A DNA stretch of 64,000 nt from Methylobacterium organophilum (GCF_022179465.1 NZ_BPQV01000001.1:372001-436000); one strand, 5' to 3'; shown: positions 8,958 through 18,508, counted from the first letter of the stretch. Program-made: numbers and translations. The notes: generated by a model not told the origin, from the letters alone.

Positions 8958-8981
8958 GGGCGCTTCCGAAAGGAGGCGCCC
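8958..8981. terminator. Hairpin between convergent terC and TonB receptor genes
   Basis: A 10-bp stem (GGGCGCTTCC with GGAGGCGCCC, one G-T pair) closed by a GAAA tetraloop lies between the terC stop and the stop of the convergent receptor gene. There is no strong T tract, so it may work as a bidirectional, imperfect intrinsic terminator. Confidence 0.6.
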
Positions 8982-8989
8982 GGCGGTGC

Positions 8990-11218
8990 TTACCAGCGGA
9001 AAATCAGGCTGCCGATCACCGTCGCGGGAGCGCCGCGGTAGCAATAGCCCGTCTGACAGTTCGTGTAGTTTCGGTCGAGGATGTTGTAGCCGTTGATCTG
9101 CGCGCGCCAGCCCTTGTAGCTCGGGTCGATGGCCGCGAAGTCATAGGAGACGAGGGCGTCGAACAGGGTCACGGTCGGATTGCGGACCGTGTTGAAGTCG
9201 TCCGCGAAGCTGTTCGTCGTGAACCGCGTGCCGCCACCGATGGTCAGGCCGGCGAGGGGCGAGGAGGGCGGGAACAGGTAGGTAGCGAAGGCCGTGAAGG
9301 TGTCGCCCGGAATGCCGGAAAGCTGGTTTCCGTCGACCGAGTAATAGCCGCCGCGATTGGGGTCGTAGGCCGTCTGATTGACGAATTGAAAGTTGAGATG
9401 CGTGTAGGACAGCGTCAGGTTGGTGCCGGGCGCGAAATTCGCGATCATCTCCATCTCGAAGCCGCGGGAACTGACCTCGCCGGTCGCCACGGTATTGACG
9501 ACGTTGGTCGGATCCGTACGCAACAGGCTGGATTGCCGGATGTCGAAGCCGGCGACCGCGGCCGTGATGTTCGTGCCCGGGATCTGGTACTTCACGCCGG
9601 CCTCGATCTGGTCGCCGGTCGCAGGCTTAAAGGGTTGGTTCGTAACGATGTTGACGCCGGGCTGCGGCGTGAAGGTCGTCGCATAGCTCGCATAAGGCAC
9701 CAGCCCGGGCGCCAGTACGTAGCCGAGGCCGACGCGCCCGGTGAAGGCGCTGTCGTTCTGGCTGCCCGTGCGCGCGCCCGTGGCATCGAGGCTGTCCTGG
9801 TTGACCCAATCGTGGCGGCCTGTCAGCGTCAAGATGAAGCGATCGAACTTCATCTGGTCCTGCAGGTAGACACCAATTTGGTCCTGTACCTGCCGGGAGG
9901 TATCGCCGAGCAGGGGCGAGGCGATGAACTGCCGCCCGTAGTTCAGATTGACGAGATCAAGATCCGGAGCGGGACCGAATCCGGACCGCGTACCGAAGCT
10001 GTAGTGGGTGTAGTCGAGCCCTGCGACAGCGACATGCTGGATCGGGCCCGTGTCGAAATGGCCCTCGATCTGATTGTCGAGGGTCGTCTGCCGCAGCGCC
10101 TCCCGCAGCCGGCCAACGGAGCGGGTTCCGATCGTGCGTGCATCGTTGATCGAATCGATCGAGGTATACTTGAAATCGACGAACGTGCCGTAGTGCCGGA
10201 AGTTCTGCCGGAAGATCAGGTCCGGCGTGAATTTGTGCTCGAAGGCATAGCCGATCCGGTACTGCTCCTGCTTCACGTCGTTGAAGGCTGCATCGCCACT
10301 GTAGAACCGGCTCACCCGGAAGCCGGGATCGTTGTAAAAGAAGGCCGTGCCCGGCACCGTCGAGGTCTGGTACTCGCTGAGGAAGGTGAAGGTCGTGTCG
10401 GCCGAGGGCTTCCAGGTGAAGGCCGGCGCGATGTTCACGCGGTCGTCCTTGGCACCGGGCAGGAACGTGTCCGACTGGCGGGCGACGCCGGTGAGACGGT
10501 AGGCGAGCGTGCCGTCGCTACCTTGGACCGGGCCGCCGAAATCGAAATTGCCCTGATAGCGGTCGTAGTTGCCCGCCTGCAGGATCATCTCGCCGAATTG
10601 GGTAAAGACCGGCCGCTTCGTCGTCACGTCGAGGATGCCGCCCGGTGAACCCAGGCCGTAGAGACCAGCCGCAGGCCCACGCAGGATGGTCACGGATTCG
10701 AGGCCGTAGGGCTCGATCCGCGGCAAAGTCAGGTTCGCCCCCACCTGGCGCAGGCCGTCACGGAAGATGCCGTTGTAGGTGACGTCGAAGCCGCGGATCG
10801 AGATCGAATCGAAGCGCGGGTCGTAGCCGGCGATGTTGACGGCCGCGCCGGGCGTGTAGGCGAGCGCCTCGCTGAGCGTCTGTACGTTCCGGTCGTTCAA
10901 CTGCTCGCGAGTCACGACGGAGACCGATTGCGGCACTTCGATCAGCGGCGTGTTGGTCTTGGTCGCGGTCGGGCTGATGCGGGCGGTGTAGCCGACGATC
11001 CCGCTTGGGCCGCCGCCGCCGCCACTCGTCGCGGAACCGTCGACCGGGGCCGCCACGTTGCCGGAGCCCTGCGCCGTCCCCTGCGTCCGGCTGCCCTCCA
11101 CGGAGATCGTCTCCAGCGTCGTCGCCTGCTGGGCGAGGGCGGGGCTGGTCAGGGCCGTGCCGAGGAGGAGGAGCGTCGCGAGGGGACGAGGGGCGGCGGG
11201 ACGGATGCGCGACGGCAT
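8990..11218 (-). CDS. TonB-dependent siderophore receptor (FhuA/FoxA-like)
   Basis: This is an outer-membrane 22-strand beta-barrel receptor that would import a ferric siderophore using TonB energy. The 742-residue product has a signal peptide (MPSRIRPAAPRPLATLLLL to ALAQQ) and a TonB-box-like start (LETISVEG). The plug domain follows (VPQSVSVVTREQLNDRNVQTLSEAL, ISIRGFDVTYNGIFRDGLRQ, ESVTILRGPAAGLYG, PGGILDVTTKRP). A barrel then ends in ILDRNYTNCQTGYCYRGAP and the terminal aromatic LIFRW typical of BamA substrates. The plug motifs match the hydroxamate-siderophore receptor subfamily, but the ligand is not determinable. No transporter gene is adjacent; the FecCD-type ABC importer lies 24 kb away. 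The upstream region is AT-rich and carries a possible Irr-type operator. Confidence 0.93.
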   Translation of the reverse strand: MPSRIRPAAPRPLATLLLLGTALTSPALAQQATTLETISVEGSRTQGTAQGSGNVAAPVDGSATSGGGGGPSGIVGYTARISPTATKTNTPLIEVPQSVSVVTREQLNDRNVQTLSEALAYTPGAAVNIAGYDPRFDSISIRGFDVTYNGIFRDGLRQVGANLTLPRIEPYGLESVTILRGPAAGLYGLGSPGGILDVTTKRPVFTQFGEMILQAGNYDRYQGNFDFGGPVQGSDGTLAYRLTGVARQSDTFLPGAKDDRVNIAPAFTWKPSADTTFTFLSEYQTSTVPGTAFFYNDPGFRVSRFYSGDAAFNDVKQEQYRIGYAFEHKFTPDLIFRQNFRHYGTFVDFKYTSIDSINDARTIGTRSVGRLREALRQTTLDNQIEGHFDTGPIQHVAVAGLDYTHYSFGTRSGFGPAPDLDLVNLNYGRQFIASPLLGDTSRQVQDQIGVYLQDQMKFDRFILTLTGRHDWVNQDSLDATGARTGSQNDSAFTGRVGLGYVLAPGLVPYASYATTFTPQPGVNIVTNQPFKPATGDQIEAGVKYQIPGTNITAAVAGFDIRQSSLLRTDPTNVVNTVATGEVSSRGFEMEMIANFAPGTNLTLSYTHLNFQFVNQTAYDPNRGGYYSVDGNQLSGIPGDTFTAFATYLFPPSSPLAGLTIGGGTRFTTNSFADDFNTVRNPTVTLFDALVSYDFAAIDPSYKGWRAQINGYNILDRNYTNCQTGYCYRGAPATVIGSLIFRW

Positions 11219-11307
11219 GCGGAACTCTTGCTTCAGATTAAGGGGCTGGCCGGACGATGTCCGGGCAGCGCCCCCTCCGCAAGAAAAATGACGATATAAT
11301 TCAAATA

Positions 11308-11324
11308 CTTAGACTAATTACAAA
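11308..11324. promoter_or_regulatory. Possible Irr (ICE-box-like) operator upstream of TonB receptor
   Basis: In the AT-rich region about 90 bp upstream of the receptor start is CTTAGACTAATTACAAA. Against the rhizobial ICE consensus TTTAGAA-N3-TTCTAAA it matches 10 of 14 defined positions. Irr regulates iron uptake in this order. The match is imperfect, so this is a suggestion only. Confidence 0.35.
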
Positions 11325-11512
11325 CTGACATTGCGGCGGATTTAGCCTTGCCCGCTCAGGATGTTACGCCCCTCTTTAGAGTCGGACCAGTCAAGCGCGC
11401 CCGTGCGAAGATGATCGTCGTTGTGTTCCGGCAACAGGCGGCCGACGCTAAAGGAGGGAGGGGAGGCCCATGCCCCCTCCCTCCATTCTTCTGGCGCGCG
11501 CCGCCCGGCCCC

Positions 11513-13015
11513 TCACAGGCTGCCCGGCCCCTTGGCGAGCCCCGCGAGGGTGAACAGATCCACCGAGAGCTTTGCGCCGACCACCAGCGTGTCGGGGATG
11601 TTCTTCGGATAGAACGGGAAGCGGGTCTGGTCGGGGTTGATGATGTATTGCAGGTTCGGCGTCAGCCGGATCGCGGGCGTGACCTGGATGCCGTAGTTGA
11701 CTTCCATCATGATCTGCTGGGTCGGGATCGAGCGGGTAAGGCCGATCGCGGCCTGGGCCGCCTCGATGTTGGAGAGCGCCAGCGGGCTGAATTTCTGCGT
11801 GTTGATGACGAAGCCGACCGTGTCGTAGGGCCGGCCGGTGAAGGTGCCGGTCTGCAGGGCGCCGATCTCCAGGAAGTAATCCTCGTTCAGCCGGCCGGAG
11901 GTGCCGGCCATGGCGACGCCGAACAGGGTCAGGCCCTGCACGCCGTTGGGATCGGGCCGCCAGACCATCTGGTCGAAGCGGGCGTAGATCCCGGAGCGGC
12001 CGAAGCGCGTGGCGAGCGGCAGGCCGGTCAGCACGGCGCGGTTGCCGGTGATGTCGCGGACGGGATCCGCATAATCCGAGGCATCGACCCAGCCGCCGAT
12101 GCCGTAATTGCGCGGCAGCGCGTCGTTGGCGAAGGTCGTCGAGTAGCCGAGCTCGAAGGGCACGATGGCGCCGGTCGCCCCCTTGGTCGAGAAATCGAGG
12201 CCGTTATCCCCCGGCTGCTGGTGGAGCGGGTTCACCTCATAGGCGCCGACATGGAAGAACACCTTGTCGGTGAGCCAAGCCTTGGCATGCGCCCCCCAGC
12301 TCGAGACCGGCCAGAAGGTGAAGTTCGAGGTCTTGAAGACGAAGGTCGGGTTGCCGCAGGCGGAATTCGTCTGGAAATTGCAGTAGATCGGCGAGTTCAG
12401 GAAGGCGATATTGGCCACCAGCCGGCCGAACTCGATGTCGAGGCGGTTGTCGAACAGCTTCTGCTGGTAGGAGAACAGCGTCAGCCGGGTGGTCTGGCCG
12501 CCGCCATAGATCTCCTGCACCGAGGTGTTGTTGCCGATGGAATCGTCCGCGAGGCTGCGGCCGTGGCGGTTCGTGACCGCGATGTGGAACGAGCCGCCCT
12601 CGATCCCGGCGAGCCGGTTCAGGTCGCCGTCGATGCCGAAGAAGACCTGGCCCGCCCAGGCCGAGCCCTGGCGGAGGCCGCCGATCGGGTTGATCGCCCC
12701 CTGGCCGGTATAGTTCAGGAGGAAGGAGAGCCCGTTGCCGAGGTCGAGGGTGCCCGGCGGCACGGCCGGCGGCGTCGCGGTCTGGCCGAGGGCGTCGGCA
12801 GCGCCCGCCGCCGTGCTGGCCCCTGCGAAACCCTGGCCATCCCGCGGGCGGCGCGTCCCCCGGACGCCGGCCCGGCGGAGCGCCGGCCGTTGCACCGTGG
12901 CGGGAACGCCGATGCCCGTCCCGGCCGCCGCCGGCGTCTCCTGCGCCTCGGCCACGGATCCCGGCCCCGCCGCGCCGAGGCCGAGCGCGGCCACGACCAA
13001 CCAATGCCCCTTCAT
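11513..13015 (-). CDS. oprB: Carbohydrate-selective porin OprB
   Basis: OprB proteins are 16-stranded outer-membrane porins that admit mono- and disaccharides. The 500-residue product starts at ATG 13013-13015, preceded by a strong AAGGGGGA ribosome-binding site, with a signal peptide (MKGHWLVVAALGLGAAG) cut near AEAQE. Family features include GLSFLLNYTGQG, VFFGIDGDLNRLAGIEGGSFHIAVTNRHG, NNTSVQEIYGGGQTTRL and the ending IRLTPNLQYIINPDQT. A 70-residue disordered Ala/Pro/Arg stretch precedes the barrel. It follows fruA on the same strand with a 149-bp gap, so it is likely the outer-membrane entry point for fructose, either in the fru operon or from its own promoter. Confidence 0.92.
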   Translation of the reverse strand: MKGHWLVVAALGLGAAGPGSVAEAQETPAAAGTGIGVPATVQRPALRRAGVRGTRRPRDGQGFAGASTAAGAADALGQTATPPAVPPGTLDLGNGLSFLLNYTGQGAINPIGGLRQGSAWAGQVFFGIDGDLNRLAGIEGGSFHIAVTNRHGRSLADDSIGNNTSVQEIYGGGQTTRLTLFSYQQKLFDNRLDIEFGRLVANIAFLNSPIYCNFQTNSACGNPTFVFKTSNFTFWPVSSWGAHAKAWLTDKVFFHVGAYEVNPLHQQPGDNGLDFSTKGATGAIVPFELGYSTTFANDALPRNYGIGGWVDASDYADPVRDITGNRAVLTGLPLATRFGRSGIYARFDQMVWRPDPNGVQGLTLFGVAMAGTSGRLNEDYFLEIGALQTGTFTGRPYDTVGFVINTQKFSPLALSNIEAAQAAIGLTRSIPTQQIMMEVNYGIQVTPAIRLTPNLQYIINPDQTRFPFYPKNIPDTLVVGAKLSVDLFTLAGLAKGPGSL

Positions 13016-13164
13016 GGATCGTCCCCCTTCGTCCCGCATGGGCCGGTCTCGCGCCGGTCTGCCACGCGTCAGTTCGAGAATATTTCTACCTTTGATTGCA
13101 TTTCGACCGTATTCCGGGCCGATGATAGTCCGGAAGACTGGTCGGAACCCGTCTCGCGGAGTCC

Positions 13165-14883
13165 TCAGGCTGCCTTCTTCTTGAGGAGGCCGACGAGGAG
13201 CGCCGTGACCAGGGTGCCGACGACCAGGGCGATTAGCGCGCCGGTGACGTTGGTGACCGCATTCGGGATCGGCAGCACGAACAGGCCGCCATGGGGCACC
13301 TTCAGCTCGACGCCGAGGCTCAGGGCGAGGGCACCGGCAATGCCGGAGCCGGCGACCATGGAGGGGATCACCCGCAGGGGATCGGCGGCGGCGAAGGGGA
13401 TCGCGCCCTCCGTGATGAAGGCAGCGCCGAGCACCGCCGCGGCGCCGCCGGCCTCGCGTTCGGGCGCCGTGAAGCGGCCCGGGAACAGGCGGGTGGCCAG
13501 TGCGATGCCGAGGGGCGGCGTCATGCCGCCGAGCATCACCGCCGCCATGGGCGCGTCGACGCCGGAGGAGAGGAGGGCGGCCGCCGAGGCATAGGCCGCC
13601 TTGTTGATCGGGCCCCCCATGTCGACGGCCATCATCCCGCCGAGGATCAGGCCGAGCACCAGGGCGCTCGCCCCCTGCATCCCCTTGAGCCAGCCGGTGA
13701 GGGCGGCGAGCACGGCCGCCACCGGCACGCCGACCACGTAGACCATCAGCAGGCCGGTGATCGTGGTGGCGAGCAGGGGCAGGATCAGGACCGGCTTCAG
13801 CCCCTCCAGGTTCTTGTGCAGGCGGATGTGCCGGTTGAGGAAGGCGGTCGTGTAGCCGGCGATGAAGCCGGCGGCGATGCCGCCGAGGAAGCCCGCCTGC
13901 AGGTTGGCGGCGAGCATGCCGCCGATCATCCCCGGCGCGATGCCGGGCCGGTCGGCGATGGAATAGGCGATGTAGCCGGCCAGCGCCGGGACGATCAGGG
14001 CGAAGGCGGCCTTGGCGCCGATCTGGCCAAGGGCATAGCCCAGGGTCCCGGCATGCTCCGGCTTCATCGCGTCGATGCCGCCGAAGGCGAAGGCCAGCGC
14101 GATGAGCAGGCCGCCCGCCACCACGAAGGGCAGCATGAAGGACACCCCGGTCATCAGGTGCTTGTAGGCGCCGGCCTGCTTCTCCGCCGCCGCCGGCCGG
14201 GCGACGCCCTCGGCGGCCGCCTCGGCCCCGCCCGCCGGTTGGAGCTGACCCTCGGCAAGGGCCGTGGCGATCAGGCCCTTGCCGTCGCGGATCGCGGCCT
14301 TGGTGTTGGTGGCATAGACGCGCTTGCCGGCGAAACGGGCCCGGTCGACGCCCTTGTCGGCGGCGATGATGACGATGTCGGCCGCCGCGATCTCCGGGGC
14401 GGTGAGGGGATCGCGGGCTCCCACCGAGCCCTGCGTCTCGACCCGCACGTCATGGCCGAGCGCCTTGGCCGCGGCCTGGATGCCCTCGGCGGCCATGAAG
14501 GTGTGGGCGATGCCAGTGGGACAGGAGGTGACCGCGACGATTTTTTTCGCGGCGGCCGCGGCCTGGGCCGGGGCCTCGCCGGCCCCGCCCGTCACCCGGT
14601 CGATCACCGCGTTCACGTCGGTGAGCACGTCCTCGATGGCGACCTTGGCCCGACGAAGGGCCCCGAAGCGGCTCTCGCCGAGGTCGCCGGAACCGACGAG
14701 GAGCACCGCCTCCGCCGAGCGGATCGCGGAGTCGGACAGGGGATTGCCGCTTGTGCCGGCGCCCCGCAACTCCAGGGCGATCGGCTGGTTGCGCCGGCTG
14801 GCCGCCTTGCGCAGGGCCTCGACGGCGAGCACGGCATGGGTGGAGAGATCGCCTCCCCCCACGACCGCCAGCAATTGTGCCAT
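13165..14883 (-). CDS. fruA: PTS fructose transporter subunit IIBC
   Basis: This is the inner-membrane fructose permease that takes phosphate from FruB and releases fructose 1-phosphate inside. The 572-residue product has three parts. An N-terminal EIIB-like domain (about 1-100) lacks the catalytic Cys. The true IIB domain (about 113-205) has the phospho-cysteine C121 in VAVTSCPTGIAHTFMAAE. An IIC membrane domain runs from about 235 to the end (MLPFVVAGGLLIALAFAFGG, PGIAPGMIGGMLA, AVDMGGPINKAAY, GGMTPPLGIALA). ATG 14881-14883 follows a GGAGGAGACC ribosome-binding site. It lies downstream of fruK across an 89-bp gap with a strong inverted repeat, and upstream of oprB. Confidence 0.95.
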   Translation of the reverse strand: MAQLLAVVGGGDLSTHAVLAVEALRKAASRRNQPIALELRGAGTSGNPLSDSAIRSAEAVLLVGSGDLGESRFGALRRAKVAIEDVLTDVNAVIDRVTGGAGEAPAQAAAAAKKIVAVTSCPTGIAHTFMAAEGIQAAAKALGHDVRVETQGSVGARDPLTAPEIAAADIVIIAADKGVDRARFAGKRVYATNTKAAIRDGKGLIATALAEGQLQPAGGAEAAAEGVARPAAAEKQAGAYKHLMTGVSFMLPFVVAGGLLIALAFAFGGIDAMKPEHAGTLGYALGQIGAKAAFALIVPALAGYIAYSIADRPGIAPGMIGGMLAANLQAGFLGGIAAGFIAGYTTAFLNRHIRLHKNLEGLKPVLILPLLATTITGLLMVYVVGVPVAAVLAALTGWLKGMQGASALVLGLILGGMMAVDMGGPINKAAYASAAALLSSGVDAPMAAVMLGGMTPPLGIALATRLFPGRFTAPEREAGGAAAVLGAAFITEGAIPFAAADPLRVIPSMVAGSGIAGALALSLGVELKVPHGGLFVLPIPNAVTNVTGALIALVVGTLVTALLVGLLKKKAA

Positions 14884-14928
14884 GGTCTCCTCCCGATCCT
14901 GAATGCGCGCGTCGTTTTGGTTGAGCGG

Positions 14929-14967
14929 GCGGTGAACCCTCCCCGGCAGAGGGAGAGGGTTCACCGC
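14929..14967 (-). repeat. Inverted repeat in the fruK-fruA intercistronic gap
   Basis: Arms GCGGTGAACCCT (14929-14940) and AGGGTTCACCGC (14956-14967) form a perfect 12-bp stem around a 15-base loop that can extend the stem further with a bulge. It sits just after the fruK stop and before the fruA ribosome-binding site. It may stabilise the upstream message, attenuate fruA, or be a small repeated palindromic element. Confidence 0.7.
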
Positions 14968-14972
14968 GGGGC

Positions 14973-15923
14973 CTAGCCCTGCCACTCCACCCGGATGTCC
15001 CGCGCGAGCGCTTCCACCGCGTCGCGCCCCGGCAGGTTCGCACCGGTGCGGCTGAGCTTGCCCGCGGCGAAGGCCAGGGCGCGCCGGGCGAGGTCGGGCA
15101 AGGCGAGGCCGTCATGCAGGCCGGCGACCAGGCCGGCGACCAGGGCGTCGCCCGCCCCGACGGTGCTCGACACCCGGGTCGGCGGCGGCAGCGCCCGAAG
15201 CGCACCCTCGGCGGCGACGAACAGCGCCCCCTCCGCCCCGAGGGAGACCACCACCAGGGGGATGCCGCTTCCCTGAAGCCTCTGGGCCGCCTCCAGGAGC
15301 TGAGACGGGTCGGTCAGGGACCGGCCGGCCCATTCCTCGAGCTCGTGCCGGTTCGGCTTGATCGCGTAGGGCAGGGCCTCCGGCCCGGCGGCAAGCGCCG
15401 CGGCCAAAGGCGGCCCCGAGGCGTCGAGGACGACGCGGGCGCCCCGCGCCTTCAGCTCGCGCCCGAGCCGGGCATAGACGTCCGGCGGGAGCGCCCGCGG
15501 CAGGCTGCCGGCGAGCACGACGAGGCAACCGTCCCCGGCGAGGTCGCCGAGCACGGCGCGCACCGTCTCGAAGGTGCTCGCCCCGACATCGAGCCCGGGC
15601 AGGTTCACGTCCGTGGTTTCGCCGGTGGCGGCATCGAGGATCTTCAGGTTGGTCCGGGTCTCCCCCGGGATCCAGACGAAGCGGTCGTCGATGCCCTTGG
15701 CGGCGAGAAGCTGCTCGAAGGGGGCGGCGTTGCCCTGGCCGAGCACGCCGGTGGCGACGACGGGCAGGCCCCAATCGGCCAGGCAGCAGGCGACGTTCAC
15801 GCCCTTGCCGCCGGCATCGGCCCAGACCGCGCGGGCGCGGTGCACGCCGCCGGGCTTCAGGGCGTCGAGGGTGACGGTCTGGTCGATCGCCGGGTTGAGA
15901 GTGACGGTGACGACGGCACTCAT
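14973..15923 (-). CDS. fruK: 1-phosphofructokinase
   Basis: This PfkB-family kinase converts fructose 1-phosphate to fructose 1,6-bisphosphate, the second step after PTS uptake. The 316-residue product has the N-terminal sugar-binding motif TLNPAIDQTVTL, the signature DAGGKGVNVACCLADWG, VLAGSLPRALPPDVYARL, IKPNRHELEEWAG, and the catalytic anion-hole motif STVGAGDALVAGLVAG with its base Asp. The ATG (15921-15923) overlaps the fruB stop in an ATGA junction, so fruB and fruK are translationally coupled. Gene order and length are typical of fruBKA operons. Confidence 0.96.
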   Translation of the reverse strand: MSAVVTVTLNPAIDQTVTLDALKPGGVHRARAVWADAGGKGVNVACCLADWGLPVVATGVLGQGNAAPFEQLLAAKGIDDRFVWIPGETRTNLKILDAATGETTDVNLPGLDVGASTFETVRAVLGDLAGDGCLVVLAGSLPRALPPDVYARLGRELKARGARVVLDASGPPLAAALAAGPEALPYAIKPNRHELEEWAGRSLTDPSQLLEAAQRLQGSGIPLVVVSLGAEGALFVAAEGALRALPPPTRVSSTVGAGDALVAGLVAGLHDGLALPDLARRALAFAAGKLSRTGANLPGRDAVEALARDIRVEWQG

Positions 15924-18475
15924 GCTCCGGCTCCCTGGCTGGCGGTGTCGAGGGCGCGGACGGCGGCGGCGTCCTCCTGCGCGCAGGCGCGGGCGGCCAG
16001 CGCCCTGAGCTCGGCCATTGCGGAAGCGCGCAGCCGCGCCTTCACGCCGGGCAGGTCCCGGGGCGTCATCGAGAGCTCGTCGACGCCGAGCCCCGCGAGC
16101 AGGCAGGCGCCGAACGGGTCGCCGGCGATGCCGCCGCAGACGCCGACGAAGCGGCCGTGCCGGGCGGCGCCCTCGCAGGTCATGCGGATGAGCCGCAGCA
16201 CCGCCGGATGCAGGCTGTCGGCCTCCGCGGCGAGCTCGGTGTTCTGGCGGTCGATGGCGAGGGCGTATTGCGTGAGGTCGTTGGTGCCGATCGAGAAGAA
16301 GTCGCAGTGGCGGGCGAGCGCATCGGCCTGGATCGCGGCGGCCGGCACCTCGATCATGATGCCGAGCGGCACCTCCGGCGCTCCGATCTCCCGGCGGATG
16401 CCCTCGCAGACGGCGCGCAGGCGCACCACCTCGGGCACCGAGGTGATCATCGGCATCATGAGGGAGAGGGGCGCGTCCTTGCCCCCGGGTGCACCGGCGG
16501 GGACGTGGTCCCGGGCGGCGCGGTAGAGGGCGCGCAGCTGCGGCTCCATCAGGTCGGGGCGGCGCAGGAGCAGGCGGGCGCCGCGCACGCCGAGGAAGGG
16601 GTTCTCCTCCCGGGGCAGATGCAGGTGGGCGACCTGCTTGTCGCCGCCGATATCGAGGGTGCGCACGATCAGGGGGCGGCCGCCGAGGGCCTTCAGCATG
16701 GCCGAATAGGTCTCGTACTGGTCGTCCTCGGAGGGAGTGTCGCCCCGCTCCAGGAACAGGAACTCGGTGCGCATCAGCCCGACGCCCTCCGCCCCCCGGT
16801 CGAGGGCGAGCGGCACCTGCTCGGGATTGTTGACGTTGGCGCCGATGGCGACGCGGTGGCCGTCGCCGGTGATGGCGGGCAGGGCCCGCTCGCGGGCCTC
16901 GGCTTCGGCCTGCTCGCGCTGCTTCGCGCTCCAGGCGCGGGCGGAGGCGAGGTCGGCCTCGCTCGGATCGAGGTAGAGCCGGCCGGTGGTGCCGTCGAGG
17001 ATCGCGGTGGCATGGTTCGGCAGCGCAAGCAGGCCCGGGCCGCCGGCGACGAGGGCCGGGATGCCGAGGGTGCGCGCCAGGATCGCGGTGTGCGAGGTCG
17101 GGCCGCCCTGGGCGGTGGCGAGGCCGATCACCCGGGCCGGGTCGAGCCCGGCGGTGTCGGAGGGGGCGAGGTCCGGGGCGACCAGGATGCAGGGCACGTC
17201 GGGCAGGTCGTGGCCGCTCTTGAGCGAGGGGTCGATCTGGGCGAGCACCCGGCGGCCGACATCGCGCAGATCCGCCGCGCGGGCGGCGAGCACCGGGTTG
17301 CCCAGGGCGGAGAGCTGCCCGGCCATCCGCTCCACCGCCTGGTTCCAGGCATAGGCGACGCCGTGGCCCTCGACCATGAGCTGGCAGGCCAGGGTGATCA
17401 GGTCGGTATCGGCGATGAGCTCCCCTTGCGCCTTGAAGATGCCGGCATCGGCCTTGCCGAGGCGGCGCTCGGTGTCGTCGGCCAGCGCCCGGAGCTGGCC
17501 GGCCGTGGTCTCGAGGGCCGCGTGCAGGCGGTCACCGCCGCGGGTCAGCGGCTCGGGCTCGTCCGGCACCACCAGCTCGGCGGTGGCGAGCACGTGGATC
17601 GGGCCGATGCTGAGGCCGGGGCTGGCGCCGAGGCCCGCGATCACCTGCGGCCGTTCGGCGGGGTTCCAGCCGGCCACGGGGCCGGCGGCCTTCTCCGCCG
17701 CCTCGGCCGCGGCCCGGGCGGCCGCCTTCTCCCCGGCGGAGAGACCCGTCACCACGGAGCAGATCCGGGCGAGCGCTCCGGCCTCGTCGTCGCCCTCGGC
17801 GGAGATCGTCACCTCGTCGCCGCAGCGCAGGCCGAGCTGAAGCAGGGCGATCAGGTTCTTCGCGTCGGCCGCCTCGGAGCCGTGGCGGACCTGGATGCGG
17901 GCGCCGCAGGCGCGCGCCGCCTCGACCCATTGCGAGGCCGGGCGCGCATGCAGGCCGGTCGGGTAATCCACCACCCACTCGAACCGCTGCCGCAAATCCG
18001 CAGCGGGTCCGGAGGCGCCGGGCGCCGCGGCATCCTCGGTGAGGGCCGCGGCGATATCCTCCTTGTGGGTCGTGCTGCGCAGGGCCGAGAGGCGCGCCTC
18101 GTCCTGAATCAGGCGGGTGAGGCGGCGCAGCACGGTGATGTGCGTGTCGGACTGAGCGGCGATGGCCACGACGAGATGGGCCGTCTGGCCGTCATGCCAT
18201 TCGATGCCGCCGGGAATCTGGAGCACGGCGAGACCGCTCTCGCGGACCTGATGCCGGTCGTCGACCATGCCATGGGGGATGACGACGCCGTGGCCGAGAT
18301 AGGTGTTCGCCACCGCCTCGCGTCGCAGCATGCTCGCCTCGTAGGCGGGGTCGATACAGCCCGCGGCCACGAGAAGCTGCGCCGCCTCGCGGATCGCGGC
18401 CTCCTTGCCAGCGGGGGCCGCGCCGAGCCTGACGAGCAGCCGGGGAGACAGGTGCGAAGGGGTCGGTGCGAGCAT
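15920..18475 (-). CDS. fruB: Fructose PTS multiphosphoryl transfer protein (IIA-HPr-EI fusion)
   Basis: This cytoplasmic protein carries phosphate from PEP to FruA. The 851-residue product fuses three modules. IIA-Fru (about 10-150) has phospho-His H68 in HGVVIPHGMVD. HPr (about 165-250) has H176 in YPTGLHARPAS. Enzyme I (about 275-850) has H462 in GGPTSHTAILARTLG and the PEP-binding motifs LMRTEFLFLERGD and SIGTNDLTQYALAIDR. The HPr part reads AKNLIALL where the regulatory Ser46 normally sits, so HprK-type control is unlikely. ATG 18473-18475 is preceded by GGGAGGAG; an ATG 48 bases upstream is rejected. It is first in fruB-fruK-fruA and lies 33 bp from a perfect palindromic operator. Confidence 0.96.
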   Translation of the reverse strand: MLAPTPSHLSPRLLVRLGAAPAGKEAAIREAAQLLVAAGCIDPAYEASMLRREAVANTYLGHGVVIPHGMVDDRHQVRESGLAVLQIPGGIEWHDGQTAHLVVAIAAQSDTHITVLRRLTRLIQDEARLSALRSTTHKEDIAAALTEDAAAPGASGPAADLRQRFEWVVDYPTGLHARPASQWVEAARACGARIQVRHGSEAADAKNLIALLQLGLRCGDEVTISAEGDDEAGALARICSVVTGLSAGEKAAARAAAEAAEKAAGPVAGWNPAERPQVIAGLGASPGLSIGPIHVLATAELVVPDEPEPLTRGGDRLHAALETTAGQLRALADDTERRLGKADAGIFKAQGELIADTDLITLACQLMVEGHGVAYAWNQAVERMAGQLSALGNPVLAARAADLRDVGRRVLAQIDPSLKSGHDLPDVPCILVAPDLAPSDTAGLDPARVIGLATAQGGPTSHTAILARTLGIPALVAGGPGLLALPNHATAILDGTTGRLYLDPSEADLASARAWSAKQREQAEAEARERALPAITGDGHRVAIGANVNNPEQVPLALDRGAEGVGLMRTEFLFLERGDTPSEDDQYETYSAMLKALGGRPLIVRTLDIGGDKQVAHLHLPREENPFLGVRGARLLLRRPDLMEPQLRALYRAARDHVPAGAPGGKDAPLSLMMPMITSVPEVVRLRAVCEGIRREIGAPEVPLGIMIEVPAAAIQADALARHCDFFSIGTNDLTQYALAIDRQNTELAAEADSLHPAVLRLIRMTCEGAARHGRFVGVCGGIAGDPFGACLLAGLGVDELSMTPRDLPGVKARLRASAMAELRALAARACAQEDAAAVRALDTASQGAGA

Positions 18476-18508
18476 GGCGTGCTCCTCCCTGGATCTTATT
18501 GTGGCGAC

